DNA of 64,000 nucleotides from Nocardia transvalensis. GTDB taxonomy: Bacteria > Actinomycetota > Actinomycetes > Mycobacteriales > Mycobacteriaceae. The number at the start of each line of letters is the position of its first letter. Position 1 is the first letter of the stretch. Below are positions 24,201 to 32,729 of this stretch, in pieces. Location: NCBI RefSeq assembly GCF_015477765.1, contig NZ_JADLQQ010000009.1, forward strand, positions 1 to 64,000, written 5' to 3'. A program made the translations under genes and the position numbers. The notes beneath the pieces were generated by a model, which did no database searches, was not told where the DNA came from, and was given only the letters and a program-made list of their open reading frames with translations.

Positions 24201-27121
24201 ATCGTGATGCTGCTCAAGTGCAGATCGTCCAGCGGGCGGGTCTGCGGGGTGATGTGTGCCAGGGGCAATTCGGTGCGAGCGGCGATCAGTTGGCGCAGCG
24301 TATCCAACGACGAAAGATCTTCCGCCAGTTCGGGATCGGGCCGGTCGTCCGTGCTCGACGGCGTGGCAACCGCCGACGGAGCCGGGAGCAGGGGCACGTC
24401 GGCAGGCTCGTGTTCGCAGGGGCTTTCGATGAACAGGAAGCGTTTGTCGATCGAGATGCTGCGGTGGAACCGCTCGGCGGCGATGGCGCCCAAGTCGGGG
24501 CGGGCCCCGAGCACGTAGCATGCGGCGAGTGTGCCCAGCACTCCGGTCACCGAGCTACCGTCGGTGTCCATGGCAACCACCGGGACCGCCGGGCATACGT
24601 CGGCGGCCAAGGCCGACAGCGTCGTGCCCGGTCCGACCTCGATGAGCAGATCGCAGGTCTCGGCGAGCTGCGCCAGCGCCGCCGCGAACCGGACCGGTGC
24701 ACGCACCTGCTGCACCAGCAGATCGGCGACGGCGGAGCCGGGCTCGAGAGGGCCTGCGGTGACGGTCGAATAGAGGCCGGGCCGTTCGACCTTCCCGATC
24801 TCGATCTCGTCGAGGTAGCGACCGAAGGCATGTGCCGCAGGCGCCATCGAGGGAGAGTGGAACGCATGCGAAACCGCCAGCGGCCGGCAGCGCAGCCCGT
24901 CCGCACGGGCGGCGTCGAGCACGGCGTCGACGGCCTCGTCCGGACCCGCGACCACGGTGTGGGCCGGGCCGTTGTATCCGGCGATAACCACCGGGCTCCC
25001 CGGTAGCAGCGTGGCCACTCGCTCGGCGCTCGCCTCGATCGTCGCCATACTGCCCGGCTCGGCCGCGCATTTCATCGCCTGCCCACGGAACGTCGCAATG
25101 CGCACCAATTCGGTCTGGTCGAATACCCCCGCCCAGTGCAGTGCGGTCAGCTCGCCCAGGCTGTGTCCGACACAGCCGGTCGCGGTCACATCGACGGCAT
25201 CGAGCAGTCGCAGCCCGGCCAGCGAGGCGGTGGCGATCCGAGGTTGCGCATTCTCGGTGGCGGTGCCCCCCGCGTGGACACCGACCTGCCGATACAGCTC
25301 CGCGATGGCCGGAAATCTGCGGGCGGGTGCACCGCCGTCGCCTCGCCCGGGCGCGCCCTGCCCTGGAAACATCAGCCCGATACGCGGATCGGCGTCGGTG
25401 TGCGAGCCGAGGAACTGGCCGCGGGCCGGATCGAATCGATGCCGTTCACCGGCGGCGAGCACATCGGCGAGTTCGGTCAGCCGGTGCGCGGCCTGCTGCT
25501 GGTCGGCGGCCACCACCGCCGCCCGGACCGCCGAGTCGGCGTCGGTGCGGATCAGCTCCGCGGACAGATCCGCGAGTTCGGCAAAGGAACATCGGGCGGC
25601 CAGCGCCGCGACCGTCCGTAGCCGATCCTCGAGGTCGGTGGCGGTCGCGGCCGACGAGACGAGCAACTCCGCATCCTGCGCGCTGTGTGCCAGGCGGGCA
25701 CCGAGCGTGCGCGGCAGCGGCCGGGGCGGCTGGCGGCCTTCCAGCGCGAGATGGGCGTTGATGCCGCCGAAACCCAACGACGAGACACCGGCCCGCCGAA
25801 GCGGCGGGGGGTGCGGCCAGGGCAGGGCCGCGGTGGGAAGGTGGAGTCGGCCCTGCGGGTCGGCGAATATCGGATGGGGACGGACGGTTCCGGTGATCGG
25901 CGGAATGGTCCCGTGGTGAATAGCGAGCGTGGTCTTGATCAGGGCCGCGATACCGGCCGCCGCCTTGGTGTGGCCGATATTGCCCTTGACCGTTCCGATC
26001 GCCACCGGTGGTCGATCGGCGCCGCGTCCGGCCACGGCACGGGTGAAGGCCTCGAGCTCGGTTCGGTCACCGACCGCCGTGCCGGTGCCGTGGCCCTCGA
26101 GATAGTCCACGGAATCGATCCCGAATCCCGCCATCCGATAGGCGCGTTCGATGGCGCGAAGGTGTCCGTCGCGCTCGGGACGGGTGACGCCACCGCGACC
26201 GTCGGAGGAGATGCCCCACCCGGCGATCGTCGCGTAGGTCCGCAGACCGCGGGCGATCGCATCGTCCTCCCGCAGCAGCACGATCATGCCGCAGCCCTCA
26301 CCGGGCCAGAAACCGTTCGATTGTTCGTCGTAGACCCGCATACCCGCGGTCGACAGGGCGCCGGTCTTAGCGAACCCGACCAGTTCGAACGGGTCGATCG
26401 AGATATCGACGCCGCCGACGACCGCGGCATCGATGTGACCGGCGGCCAGCGCGTCACACGCCTGTGTGACCGACAGCAGCGACGACGAGCAGGCGCCGTC
26501 GACGATGAATCCGCCACCGCCGAAATCGAAGTGGTTACAGATCCGCCCGGCGATCGTGTTCGCCAAGCCCCCGGCGAGACTGTCCTCGGTGATCGCCGGG
26601 AACGGCGCCTTGTAGTCGGCCTCGTAGTCGTCGAGGAATACGGCGATATCCTCGGCCGCCCACCCCTTGCGGTGCAGTGCGGCGGCCAGGGTACGCCGCA
26701 CATACGGCCAGCGCAGACGCATACCGGTGGCGCGCGTCATATCACCGGTGAGGGTGTTTCCGACGATCACGCCGACACCGGCCCGGTCCAGGCCTTCCCC
26801 GGCGGGGAATCCGGCGTCGTCCAGAGCAGCCGAGGCCGTGTCGAGCGCGAGCCAGTGAGCGATATCGGTGGCGCGAAAGACGTTGGCGGCCACTCTATAT
26901 CGTGCGCGGTCGAACACCCAGCCCACGAGCAGCGCGGCGTGCGTCGCATAATGGCGGTCCGCCGCATCCGGGTCCGCGGCGTAATAGTCGGCCGCGCTCA
27001 ACCGGACTTTCGGAATGGGCCGGAATGCCTTCCGGCCGGCGAGCACGTTCTCCCACAGCTGTGCCGGATTATTCGCATCGGGGAAGCGGCACGCCATTCC
27101 CACAATCGCCAGTCTGGGCAT
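21272..27121 (-). CDS. pksE: Iterative enediyne polyketide synthase PksE (KS-AT-ACP-KR-DH-PPTase)
   Basis: The 1949-aa megasynthase has the exact enediyne PKS domain order and length. KS spans ~1-460 (Cys211 in VDGACSSSLLSV, His344 in EGHGTGT, His384 in GNIGHTK). AT follows (Ser654 in GHSLGEL). ACP lies at ~940-1010 with the characteristic DLHLSSI phosphopantetheine site (Ser970/971). KR is at ~1200-1440 (VTGGVRGIT; Ser1340, Tyr1353). DH starts at ~1480 (H1483 in DHLFSGDALFP). The C-terminal integrated PPTase is at ~1770-1949 (GCDLEPV, RVWSAREAVIKLG). The enzyme self-phosphopantetheinylates and builds the linear polyene that becomes the enediyne core. ATG 27121 starts directly at PRLAIVGMACRFPD; the 44-residue upstream extension is rejected. 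It is 4 nt from unbU. Confidence 0.97.
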   Translation of the reverse strand: MPRLAIVGMACRFPDANNPAQLWENVLAGRKAFRPIPKVRLSAADYYAADPDAADRHYATHAALLVGWVFDRARYRVAANVFRATDIAHWLALDTASAALDDAGFPAGEGLDRAGVGVIVGNTLTGDMTRATGMRLRWPYVRRTLAAALHRKGWAAEDIAVFLDDYEADYKAPFPAITEDSLAGGLANTIAGRICNHFDFGGGGFIVDGACSSSLLSVTQACDALAAGHIDAAVVGGVDISIDPFELVGFAKTGALSTAGMRVYDEQSNGFWPGEGCGMIVLLREDDAIARGLRTYATIAGWGISSDGRGGVTRPERDGHLRAIERAYRMAGFGIDSVDYLEGHGTGTAVGDRTELEAFTRAVAGRGADRPPVAIGTVKGNIGHTKAAAGIAALIKTTLAIHHGTIPPITGTVRPHPIFADPQGRLHLPTAALPWPHPPPLRRAGVSSLGFGGINAHLALEGRQPPRPLPRTLGARLAHSAQDAELLVSSAATATDLEDRLRTVAALAARCSFAELADLSAELIRTDADSAVRAAVVAADQQQAAHRLTELADVLAAGERHRFDPARGQFLGSHTDADPRIGLMFPGQGAPGRGDGGAPARRFPAIAELYRQVGVHAGGTATENAQPRIATASLAGLRLLDAVDVTATGCVGHSLGELTALHWAGVFDQTELVRIATFRGQAMKCAAEPGSMATIEASAERVATLLPGSPVVIAGYNGPAHTVVAGPDEAVDAVLDAARADGLRCRPLAVSHAFHSPSMAPAAHAFGRYLDEIEIGKVERPGLYSTVTAGPLEPGSAVADLLVQQVRAPVRFAAALAQLAETCDLLIEVGPGTTLSALAADVCPAVPVVAMDTDGSSVTGVLGTLAACYVLGARPDLGAIAAERFHRSISIDKRFLFIESPCEHEPADVPLLPAPSAVATPSSTDDRPDPELAEDLSSLDTLRQLIAARTELPLAHITPQTRPLDDLHLSSITITQLVSDAVRSLGVPAPEPTTNVATATIAELAEAIDEFADTAGERASAAAPDTLTGVDVWVRPFTVALESRSLPPSGRAAVAGRWQVFAPEADRLAAAIERRLDGANLGDGVVLLLGSRAREPETAAIERMLTAAHAAIDRQAHLVVVDDGRGRDAAALAKTVHLEAPTVRTTVVHAATGSAPQHIADRLCDDIAATTTFREVVYTSDGDRAEPVLRELALDPAGLPLDAGDVVVVTGGVRGITIECAAALARQTGCALAVLARSTLDDPDVTATMTRLRESGVTARYYRADVTEPRPVADAVAEIRRDLGAITGILHGAGVNVPTPIGSLTPGDVGRTLAPKVDGLDNLLAAVEAAELRLVVGFGSIIGRAGLRGEAHYAIANDWLRSRIDDLAADFTHCRCLTIEWSVWSGTGMGERLGVLDSLIRDGIEPIPTDAGVEIMLDLLRARDCPTSVVVLGRTTGLPTVRFDDVELPLLRFLERPLLHIPGIELIADADVSAATDPYLGDHLFSGDALFPAVMGMEAMAHAAAALFGEPRPVDLVDLEFRRPIVVASDAGATIRLAALRSGDTVRVAIRSSTTAFQTDHFRGTCRRARQDDTAPPLPPEPLRRVAEFADAATTVDAGLGMPIDTDFYDRIMFHGPMFRAVQDYRHISARRCVARIRVGDGRWFSPLLPNGLLLADPAARDAFMHAIQVCVPDSTLLPSKVARIAWFPVSPDARTVTLTALERSHDRATYVYDIIVRDEHGDPVAVWEALELTAVAPIAGFDGWTPELLGPHLQRRLDDLLLRPVQLAIVRDRPPTFGVGPGNGGAGRRDTSRRALTAALGHASTIRYRPDGRPETADEYISFSHAAGLTLVVAGECPLGCDLEPVQERPAAHWNDLLGASGVALAEMCSRVAGEPFATAATRVWSAREAVIKLGVTVTGPRLTVDIDTTSDGWLAFRHGTAVVWSFATVLAAPTPNLPVVFSVAEKG

Positions 27122-27125
27122 CGGC

Positions 27126-28187
27126 TCAGGCTCGCTGAACACTCGGGCTCGGCGACAACACCGAAACCGGCTCCGCGGGTTCGAGTTCGGCCCTCCGGCG
27201 CCGGGCCGCGCGCACCCAGTGCGCGATCCACGCGTAGCTGCCGCGGATCGCACACACGATCGTCAAGGCGAAGAACAACGTGTACGCGATATTGACGGCG
27301 ATCAGCAGTCCGTACACGGTCGCCGCTCCGGCACCGAACATGAACTGTGCCCGGGCGGGGAACGGGGTGGTGCCGGGGTCGGTGATCATGTAGTTGGTGA
27401 ACAACACGAATGCCGTGCCGGTCATAGTGCCGAGGGCGGCGATGAGCGCGACGTCGAACAGTTCGTGCCGCACGATGGCCTGAATGACGAAACCGCCGAG
27501 CCAGCCCACGATCAGCGGAATCCGCCGGGTGAGACCGGCATTCAACACAGTGCCCGCGGTGGCCAGGATGAGCGGCACGGCGATCCGGAACATCGTGTTG
27601 ATGTTTTCGCCGAACTCGTAGGGTGGCGCGATGCTGACCCAGGCGGGGAAACACAACAGGGCCGCGACGATTCCGAGATTGGACGGGTTCATGAAGTGCC
27701 GCATCCGTCCGGCGATGGGGGCCTGGAACACGTATTTGCCGGTGATCGCGACGATGACGGCGAACAGGATCGGCCAGAACTGGTTGTTGGCGAACAGCAG
27801 CATATTCACCGCCAGCCCGGTGATGTGGGCGGGCAACAGGAATTCGTAGATCCCGCGGATGCCGTGCCCCAGAAACCGGGGCGAGGTCCGGTGTGCCCAC
27901 GCGGTGATCGTCTCGAAGAGCAGATCGGTCGCGTAGGCCGCCAGCACCGCCAGAATCGGCCACAGCGGAGGCTGCTCGAATCCGAGCAGGGTGTAGCCGA
28001 CGATGTTCAACACGGTGATCGAGATCGCGAAGTTGCGCAGTGCGAGATACCGCGGATCCTTGGTGGTCGGTGCCGCACCGCCCTTGTGGCCATCGGGGGG
28101 TTTGCCGTTCCCGGAGGTCTTGCCGTTCCCGGAGGGTAAGGGGACCGTGGGCTGATGGCCATTGCGTTTGCGGATGAGAGGCGTCAT
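27126..28187 (-). CDS. unbU: Enediyne core membrane protein UnbU (E5)
   Basis: The 353-aa integral membrane protein follows a ~45-residue polar Gly/Pro-rich N-terminus with about seven to eight hydrophobic segments. Landmarks are FLLPAHITGLAVNMLLFAN, GKYVFQAPIAGRMRHFMNPS, NLGIVAALLCFP, and FVLFTNYMITDPGTTPF. The MNPSNLGIV and DPGTTP elements recall NqrB/RnfD-type redox-pump subunits, to which E5 proteins are distantly similar. Its biochemical role in enediyne formation is not established. The start overlaps the stop of unbV (ATGA) and the end is 4 nt from PksE, so it is translationally coupled within the operon. Confidence 0.92.
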   Translation of the reverse strand: MTPLIRKRNGHQPTVPLPSGNGKTSGNGKPPDGHKGGAAPTTKDPRYLALRNFAISITVLNIVGYTLLGFEQPPLWPILAVLAAYATDLLFETITAWAHRTSPRFLGHGIRGIYEFLLPAHITGLAVNMLLFANNQFWPILFAVIVAITGKYVFQAPIAGRMRHFMNPSNLGIVAALLCFPAWVSIAPPYEFGENINTMFRIAVPLILATAGTVLNAGLTRRIPLIVGWLGGFVIQAIVRHELFDVALIAALGTMTGTAFVLFTNYMITDPGTTPFPARAQFMFGAGAATVYGLLIAVNIAYTLFFALTIVCAIRGSYAWIAHWVRAARRRRAELEPAEPVSVLSPSPSVQRA

Positions 28188-30172
28188 GGCGCAGTGATCT
28201 CCTCAGCGATCTCCGTGGCGGTGTCGGTCAGCATCAGCGCGTAGGTGCCCGGTGCCAGTCGGAGGGTTTGGTGGTGGCGGACGCCGGCGTTGTCGAGCCA
28301 AGCGATTTCCGCGGATACGGGATCGGCTGCGGTACCGAGTCCGAAGTGAACGTCGAAGCTGCGCTTGCCGCCGTGGCCGCTGCCGCCGTCGAGTTGGTTG
28401 ACCATGGTCCGGCCATCGGTGGTGCGCACCGTGACGGTCGCGTTGTATGCGGGCTGCCCGATGACCGGCCCACCCTGGGCACGATCGGACGACTGCGCCG
28501 GTCGATACAGGTGCAATTCCAGCGAACGGCCAAGCTCCGGCGACCGGTTCGCGAAGAACGCCGGGGGTCCCCACTGGCGGGCGACGGCGAAATCGAGTGC
28601 CCCGGTGCCGGTGGTGTCGGCGATGGCCACACCCCGCGTCGGAATCTTCGCGTCGGTGCCGACCCGATGGGTGATGTCGACGTATTTGCCGTCGCTTCCC
28701 TTGGCGTACAGAGCCATGGAGTCGCGCCCGGAAAGGTCGTCGCCGGGAGTGATCCTCGGCCACATCTTGGGATCGTGTAGCAGGACGTCGTTGCTCGTAG
28801 CGAGTTCCTGCAGCCACGCCCAGCGGTTGCTGAACCTGTCGCCCTGGACGAATCCGTCGGTCTGCAGCACGTCGAGATCTCCCGAGTTGCGCAGGTCGGC
28901 GGCCTTGATGTCCCAGCACCAGCCCGTCCAGGCCAGTCCCATTTGCTGGGCTTGTTGCGAGAACTCCGCTTGCCCGGCGGCAAGTGCTCGGCGCATGGCA
29001 TCGGGCGTGGCCGCCTCGTTTCGCCACACGAAATTGCTTTCCTGCAGTCCCCAGGGTGTATCGATATTGCTGACGATCATGTCGAACTTTCCGCGTCGAT
29101 AGAGATCGACGAAATCGACACCCATGCCTTTGAACGAGTCACTGCCCAGCACGAACGATTTGGGGGTGGTCCAGTCGCGGTTTCCTGTCGCCGTAGTGAA
29201 GCGGATGTTGCCCGGCGTGGACTGGTTGTAGAGCAGATGATCATGGCCGAAGTCGTTGCCGATGTACAGCTCCGGAAGCAGTTCACCGGTGAGATCGCCG
29301 GCCGCGAGCGCCAATGTCCAGCCCGTGGCGTCGTCATATGGAATCGCTTGTTTCTGCTCGACATACGTCGGGTTTCCGGCGTGATCGTTGCCGTTCCAGC
29401 GGAAGACCCGCTCACCGGCGCCGTTTCTCGCATTCGACATCGAGTCGTTCATGACGACGTCGGGATGACCGTCCGGGTCGAGCACGGCAGAGTTCGGAAA
29501 ATAGTTTCCGAAGACGATGTCGGGATGGCCGTCGCCATCGAAGTCCGCGATCGAGACGGCGTTGGTGTTCCACAGTTCGCCGCTGTAGCGCCCCGCGGTG
29601 GCGGCCGACGGCACGACCTCGACCGGAGTGTAGGACGAAGCCGACAGCTCGCCCGGATTCCCCTTGTGCTGGAAGATGATCGGCGTTCGTCCCCAGTAGT
29701 AGACCAGCAGGTCCATCCGGCCATCGCTATTGAAATCGCCTGGCGCACAACCCATCGGGGCCATCGTCGAATCCATGGCCAGCGGTTCGGGTTTCAGGAC
29801 GAACGGGGAGAACCGATCGGCCGGTTGCGCGGTCGGCGTGTAGGTGACGATCACCGAGTCGGTGCGCGTGTCGACCAGGCACATCCCGTCGGAGCGCCCG
29901 TGCCCCACAAGATCGTTGATCGCGACCGATGCGCCGACCGACGAAATCCACGATCGGATGTGCTGGTAGGCCGGATTCACCTCGCGCACAGTCTTCGTCG
30001 GCACCGCCTCGTAGCCGGGGGGCATCGCGATCGGCATCGACTCCAGCTTGTAATCGGAGGCGACTGCCGCCGGATCGTCGGTGGTGACCTGGTCCCGTGC
30101 AATCAGGAACACAGAGACCGACAACACCACCGCACCGAGAGCTGGGACAAGAGTTCTTAAGCGGGAGTTCAT
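28184..30172 (-). CDS. unbV: Enediyne core protein UnbV (E4), FG-GAP/ASPIC protein
   Basis: The 662-aa protein has an N-terminal hydrophobic signal or anchor (residues ~5-25: TLVPALGAVVLSVSVFLIA), then VCBS/FG-GAP calcium-type repeats such as DFNSDGRMDLLVYYWG and DFDGDGHPDIVFGNYF, and a C-terminal ASPIC/UnbV domain (VTVRTTDGRTMVNQLDGG, then FGLGTAADPVSAEIAW). This is the E4 protein of the minimal enediyne cassette and is probably exported or membrane-anchored. Its role is unknown. It overlaps both neighbours by ATGA (30172-30169 and 28187-28184). Longer in-frame extensions antisense to nothing recognisable are rejected in favour of the ATG directly ahead of the signal sequence. Confidence 0.93.
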   Translation of the reverse strand: MNSRLRTLVPALGAVVLSVSVFLIARDQVTTDDPAAVASDYKLESMPIAMPPGYEAVPTKTVREVNPAYQHIRSWISSVGASVAINDLVGHGRSDGMCLVDTRTDSVIVTYTPTAQPADRFSPFVLKPEPLAMDSTMAPMGCAPGDFNSDGRMDLLVYYWGRTPIIFQHKGNPGELSASSYTPVEVVPSAATAGRYSGELWNTNAVSIADFDGDGHPDIVFGNYFPNSAVLDPDGHPDVVMNDSMSNARNGAGERVFRWNGNDHAGNPTYVEQKQAIPYDDATGWTLALAAGDLTGELLPELYIGNDFGHDHLLYNQSTPGNIRFTTATGNRDWTTPKSFVLGSDSFKGMGVDFVDLYRRGKFDMIVSNIDTPWGLQESNFVWRNEAATPDAMRRALAAGQAEFSQQAQQMGLAWTGWCWDIKAADLRNSGDLDVLQTDGFVQGDRFSNRWAWLQELATSNDVLLHDPKMWPRITPGDDLSGRDSMALYAKGSDGKYVDITHRVGTDAKIPTRGVAIADTTGTGALDFAVARQWGPPAFFANRSPELGRSLELHLYRPAQSSDRAQGGPVIGQPAYNATVTVRTTDGRTMVNQLDGGSGHGGKRSFDVHFGLGTAADPVSAEIAWLDNAGVRHHQTLRLAPGTYALMLTDTATEIAEEITAP

Positions 30173-31188
30173 GATTCGGCCTGAGCAATCGTCGTCGGGG
30201 AGGGGGTCGGGGTGTCGGCGTCCGCGCCCGGGCATCGCTGCCGAATGCGATCGCGCCACACCTCGTAGGCGACCCTGCCGTCGATGGCCGGCTCCACGGG
30301 ACGGGTAGCAACGGCGATCTCGGCGGCCTGGACGACGCTGTATCCGGTGAAGATTCGCACGGCGGTCTCGGTGGTCGGCTGCACAATGCCTGCGCGCCTG
30401 CGCGCCTCGGCGGCGAACACCGCGCCCTGTGCCAGGCACCGGCGATGGTCCGATGCCCGCCGGTCCAGGTCGGCGAGTTCGGATGCGGTGGCGCCGCCGG
30501 CGTAGGTTGCCGCCAAACCGAGTCCGGCGTACAAGTCCGCGCGGCGGTGTGACGGGAATGCGTCTATCACCGTGCTGGCGCGTTCGGGATCGGCGCCCGT
30601 GACGAACCACAGCGCACGCCCGATCCCCTGATCGATCGCGTGCGGCGCATACTCCGGGTGCCAGGCCGACACTTCAGGTGGGTGTGGGTCAACATACTTC
30701 TGGTACACATAGCGATCGGTGTGGAAGTACGCCTGGTGAAAGCCGTATCCGTCCAGCGTCAGCCAGGTCAAGACAGGATCGGTCGTCCCCTGCAGTGCTG
30801 ATGGGTGCAGCCATCGCGGCAGCCGCGCAAGCGCCCAGCCGACGCCGACGTGAATCATATAGAGATGCTCGTCGGCCGCGGTGATGAAATCCGCGACATG
30901 GTGGCTATGGCCGACTGGCAGCGCATCTCGGATCGCCAATGCCATGGCTGCCCCTTCGAATGCGAAGCCCCTTCGCGCACTATCGATTTCGGAAAGGAGG
31001 GTAGCTGCTTCCGCTGCCGAGGCTCGCTCGGCGCCGATACCGAATCCTTCGATGAAGGTCGCCCCTGCCATCTCCAGGCATGCTGCGGCCTGTGGGTTGC
31101 GAGCGGGGAAGCCGCGGACCTCCAACAACGCCTGACGCCGATTCGGCGTCAAGATCATTCGGCGGAGCCCTCCCAACGATGAGACCAT
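30169..31188 (-). CDS. unbL: Enediyne core protein UnbL (E3), DUF1702 family
   Basis: The 339-aa protein of the DUF1702/E3 type has GGLRRMILTPNRRQALLEVRGF near the N-terminus (conserved LTP and RGF), CLEMAGATFIEGFGIG, VGVGWALARL, DGYGFHQAYFH and FVTGADPERASTVIDAFP. This is the first gene of the core operon. No enzymatic function is established for the family. ATG 31188 has GAGGGAG 8 nt upstream and is preferred over GTG 31215, which lacks a ribosome-binding site. The stop overlaps the unbV start (ATGA). Confidence 0.92.
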   Translation of the reverse strand: MVSSLGGLRRMILTPNRRQALLEVRGFPARNPQAAACLEMAGATFIEGFGIGAERASAAEAATLLSEIDSARRGFAFEGAAMALAIRDALPVGHSHHVADFITAADEHLYMIHVGVGWALARLPRWLHPSALQGTTDPVLTWLTLDGYGFHQAYFHTDRYVYQKYVDPHPPEVSAWHPEYAPHAIDQGIGRALWFVTGADPERASTVIDAFPSHRRADLYAGLGLAATYAGGATASELADLDRRASDHRRCLAQGAVFAAEARRRAGIVQPTTETAVRIFTGYSVVQAAEIAVATRPVEPAIDGRVAYEVWRDRIRQRCPGADADTPTPSPTTIAQAES

Positions 31189-31622
31189 CTCTAGCACTCC
31201 CTCGTGGATCTTCACTCAAGGTTGGCATCCGACCGGTGGCTGTGGCTTCTTCCCCGTTGCTCAGTTCATCAAATGGAAGTAACCTTTCGACCAGCGTCAT
31301 TGAGCCCCGTTCCGCGAGCGGCGCCGACGTCGACTGCCGCGTTCGCTTGCGCAGGGGTCCCGAGGGGAGGGGGATATCGAGGAGAAATTGCAGGCACCGC
31401 TGCGGATCCGGCGGCTTCACCAATGAAGTGTTGATCTTGCAGCCTGCCGGGGGTCGGCGCCTGCGAAGTAAGGTGCGCCCCCTTTGACGAAACACAGATT
31501 ACTTGGCCACGGTGCCGAGGCGGTTGGGGAACGTCCTGGCCCGCAGGGTGACGGTGGCGTTCGCTACCTGAATACGAGGCGAAAGTTCGCGACATTCCTG
31601 AGTTGCGAACGATGGTCGTCCC
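31189..31622. promoter_or_regulatory. Divergent regulatory region between the enediyne operon and the AraC-type gene
   Basis: This 434-nt gene-free stretch must contain the promoter of the five-gene enediyne operon (minus) and that of the regulator (plus). An inverted repeat GTTCGC-N14-GCGAAC at 31585-31610 sits just before the regulator start and is a candidate autoregulatory site. No clear -10/-35 pair could be assigned for the enediyne operon. No coding sequence is convincing here. Confidence 0.5.
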
Positions 31623-32396
31623 GTGCCGACATTACTCGGCGTCGCCAATTGTTATGACGTGGGGGTGGATGTGTCCGATCACATCGCAAACAGTATCAAG
31701 TACATGTGGGATAATTGCGGGCAACAGATATCGCTCGACGAGCTTGCCGGTGTCGCTAGATACAGCAAGTTCTACTTCGTCCGACGGTTTCGAGCTGAAA
31801 CCAGATGCTCACCGGTTCGATTTCTCTCCGCTATTCGTTTGGCGAGAAGCAAACACCTGTTGGCGACCACGCCGACGAACATCTCTGATATAGCACACTC
31901 GGTTGGATACCTCAGCTACGGGACCTTCACATCTCGGTTCACCGAAGCGGTGGGCCTCAGCCCATCCCAGTACCGTCGTCACGCTCGAGGCGAGCGGATC
32001 CCGTTGCGATGGGACGAATCTCACGCCGATGGGGAAGGCAATTCCGGTACCCCCTCGTTCATCGGAAAGCTCCGCGATCGGAGCGGAACGCCGGTGAGTC
32101 ACGCGTACGTGAGTGTATGCCCGGCGGCTAATCCGCTGTCATCGGCCGCTGCCTCTCTCATCATCGCAAACAACGGCAGGTTCACCCTGAATCGACTCCC
32201 ACCGGGGAGATGGTTCGTCCGAGCGATTTCAGCCTCTCCCGCCGTTGGCCAGACCAATGGTCGGGTTGCCGGAGATGTTCGCATCGGAAGTGTCGAGGTT
32301 CAGCTCGGAAGAAGCGAACCGCTCGAAATCCGAATCATATTGGCAGAACAAACGATTCGAACCCCTCCCTTTCTGTTGGCACTGCCGAGACGTTGA
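31623..32396 (+). CDS. AraC-type regulator with N-terminal HTH and C-terminal beta-sandwich-like domain
   Basis: The 257-aa protein has the AraC DNA-binding domain at the N-terminal half: ISLDELAGVARYSKFYFVRR (first helix-turn-helix, ~residues 36-55) and NISDIAHSVGYLSYGTFTSR, then AVGLSPSQYRR (second, ~86-119). After a linker, residues ~145-245 (FIGKLRDRSGTPVSHAYVSV, then NGRFTLNRLPPGRWFVRAI) resemble a carboxypeptidase-regulatory/transthyretin-like beta-sandwich. This is the reverse of the usual AraC order. The start is uncertain (GTG 31623, or GTG 31665/31671 after a GGGG run). Its divergent position suggests that it controls the enediyne core operon. Confidence 0.78.
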   Translation: MPTLLGVANCYDVGVDVSDHIANSIKYMWDNCGQQISLDELAGVARYSKFYFVRRFRAETRCSPVRFLSAIRLARSKHLLATTPTNISDIAHSVGYLSYGTFTSRFTEAVGLSPSQYRRHARGERIPLRWDESHADGEGNSGTPSFIGKLRDRSGTPVSHAYVSVCPAANPLSSAAASLIIANNGRFTLNRLPPGRWFVRAISASPAVGQTNGRVAGDVRIGSVEVQLGRSEPLEIRIILAEQTIRTPPFLLALPRR

Positions 32397-32729
32397 GTTG
32401 CGGGCGGGCGCTATGAGGTAGGTAGTGGTTGTAGGTCGTGAATCACGGGCCGCACATACTCCTCGCGGACCTGATCAACTGCGTGATCAGCGGCGCAGGC
32501 TGCCGTCGCGGACGCTATGGCGACGATTGCATGCCGCATCCGCGCCGGCCGTCTGCCCCTCTCGATGATCCTCTGCAACCGGGCGGCCCTCCTCCGGGAC
32601 ACCGCCGCCCGCACGAACCCTTCTGGCCACCAACACCCCCGACAGCATGAGCAACTCGACACCCTGTCATCGCAGTGTCCGTTCCGACTCTGGTGGCTGA
32701 ACCACGGCGGTTCGGGGTGTCGCCGGCAG
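32397..32729. other. Gene-poor spacer with palindrome and a doubtful small ORF
   Basis: This 333-nt gap contains a perfect palindrome CTGATCA-N6-TGATCAG at 32470-32489. A minus-strand frame 32662-32411 could encode an 83-aa peptide ending REEYVRPVIHDLQPLPTS. It starts at GTG without a clear ribosome-binding site and has no recognisable family, so it is left as unconfirmed. Confidence 0.3.

Noticed and set aside
27122..27253. Extended PksE start at 27253
   Set aside because: Adds 44 basic residues not seen in enediyne PKSs and overlaps unbU; ATG 27121 begins exactly at the KS domain.
25685..27295. 536-aa plus-strand frame opposite the PksE ketosynthase
   Set aside because: Low-complexity Arg/Gly composition; the KS on the minus strand is unambiguous.
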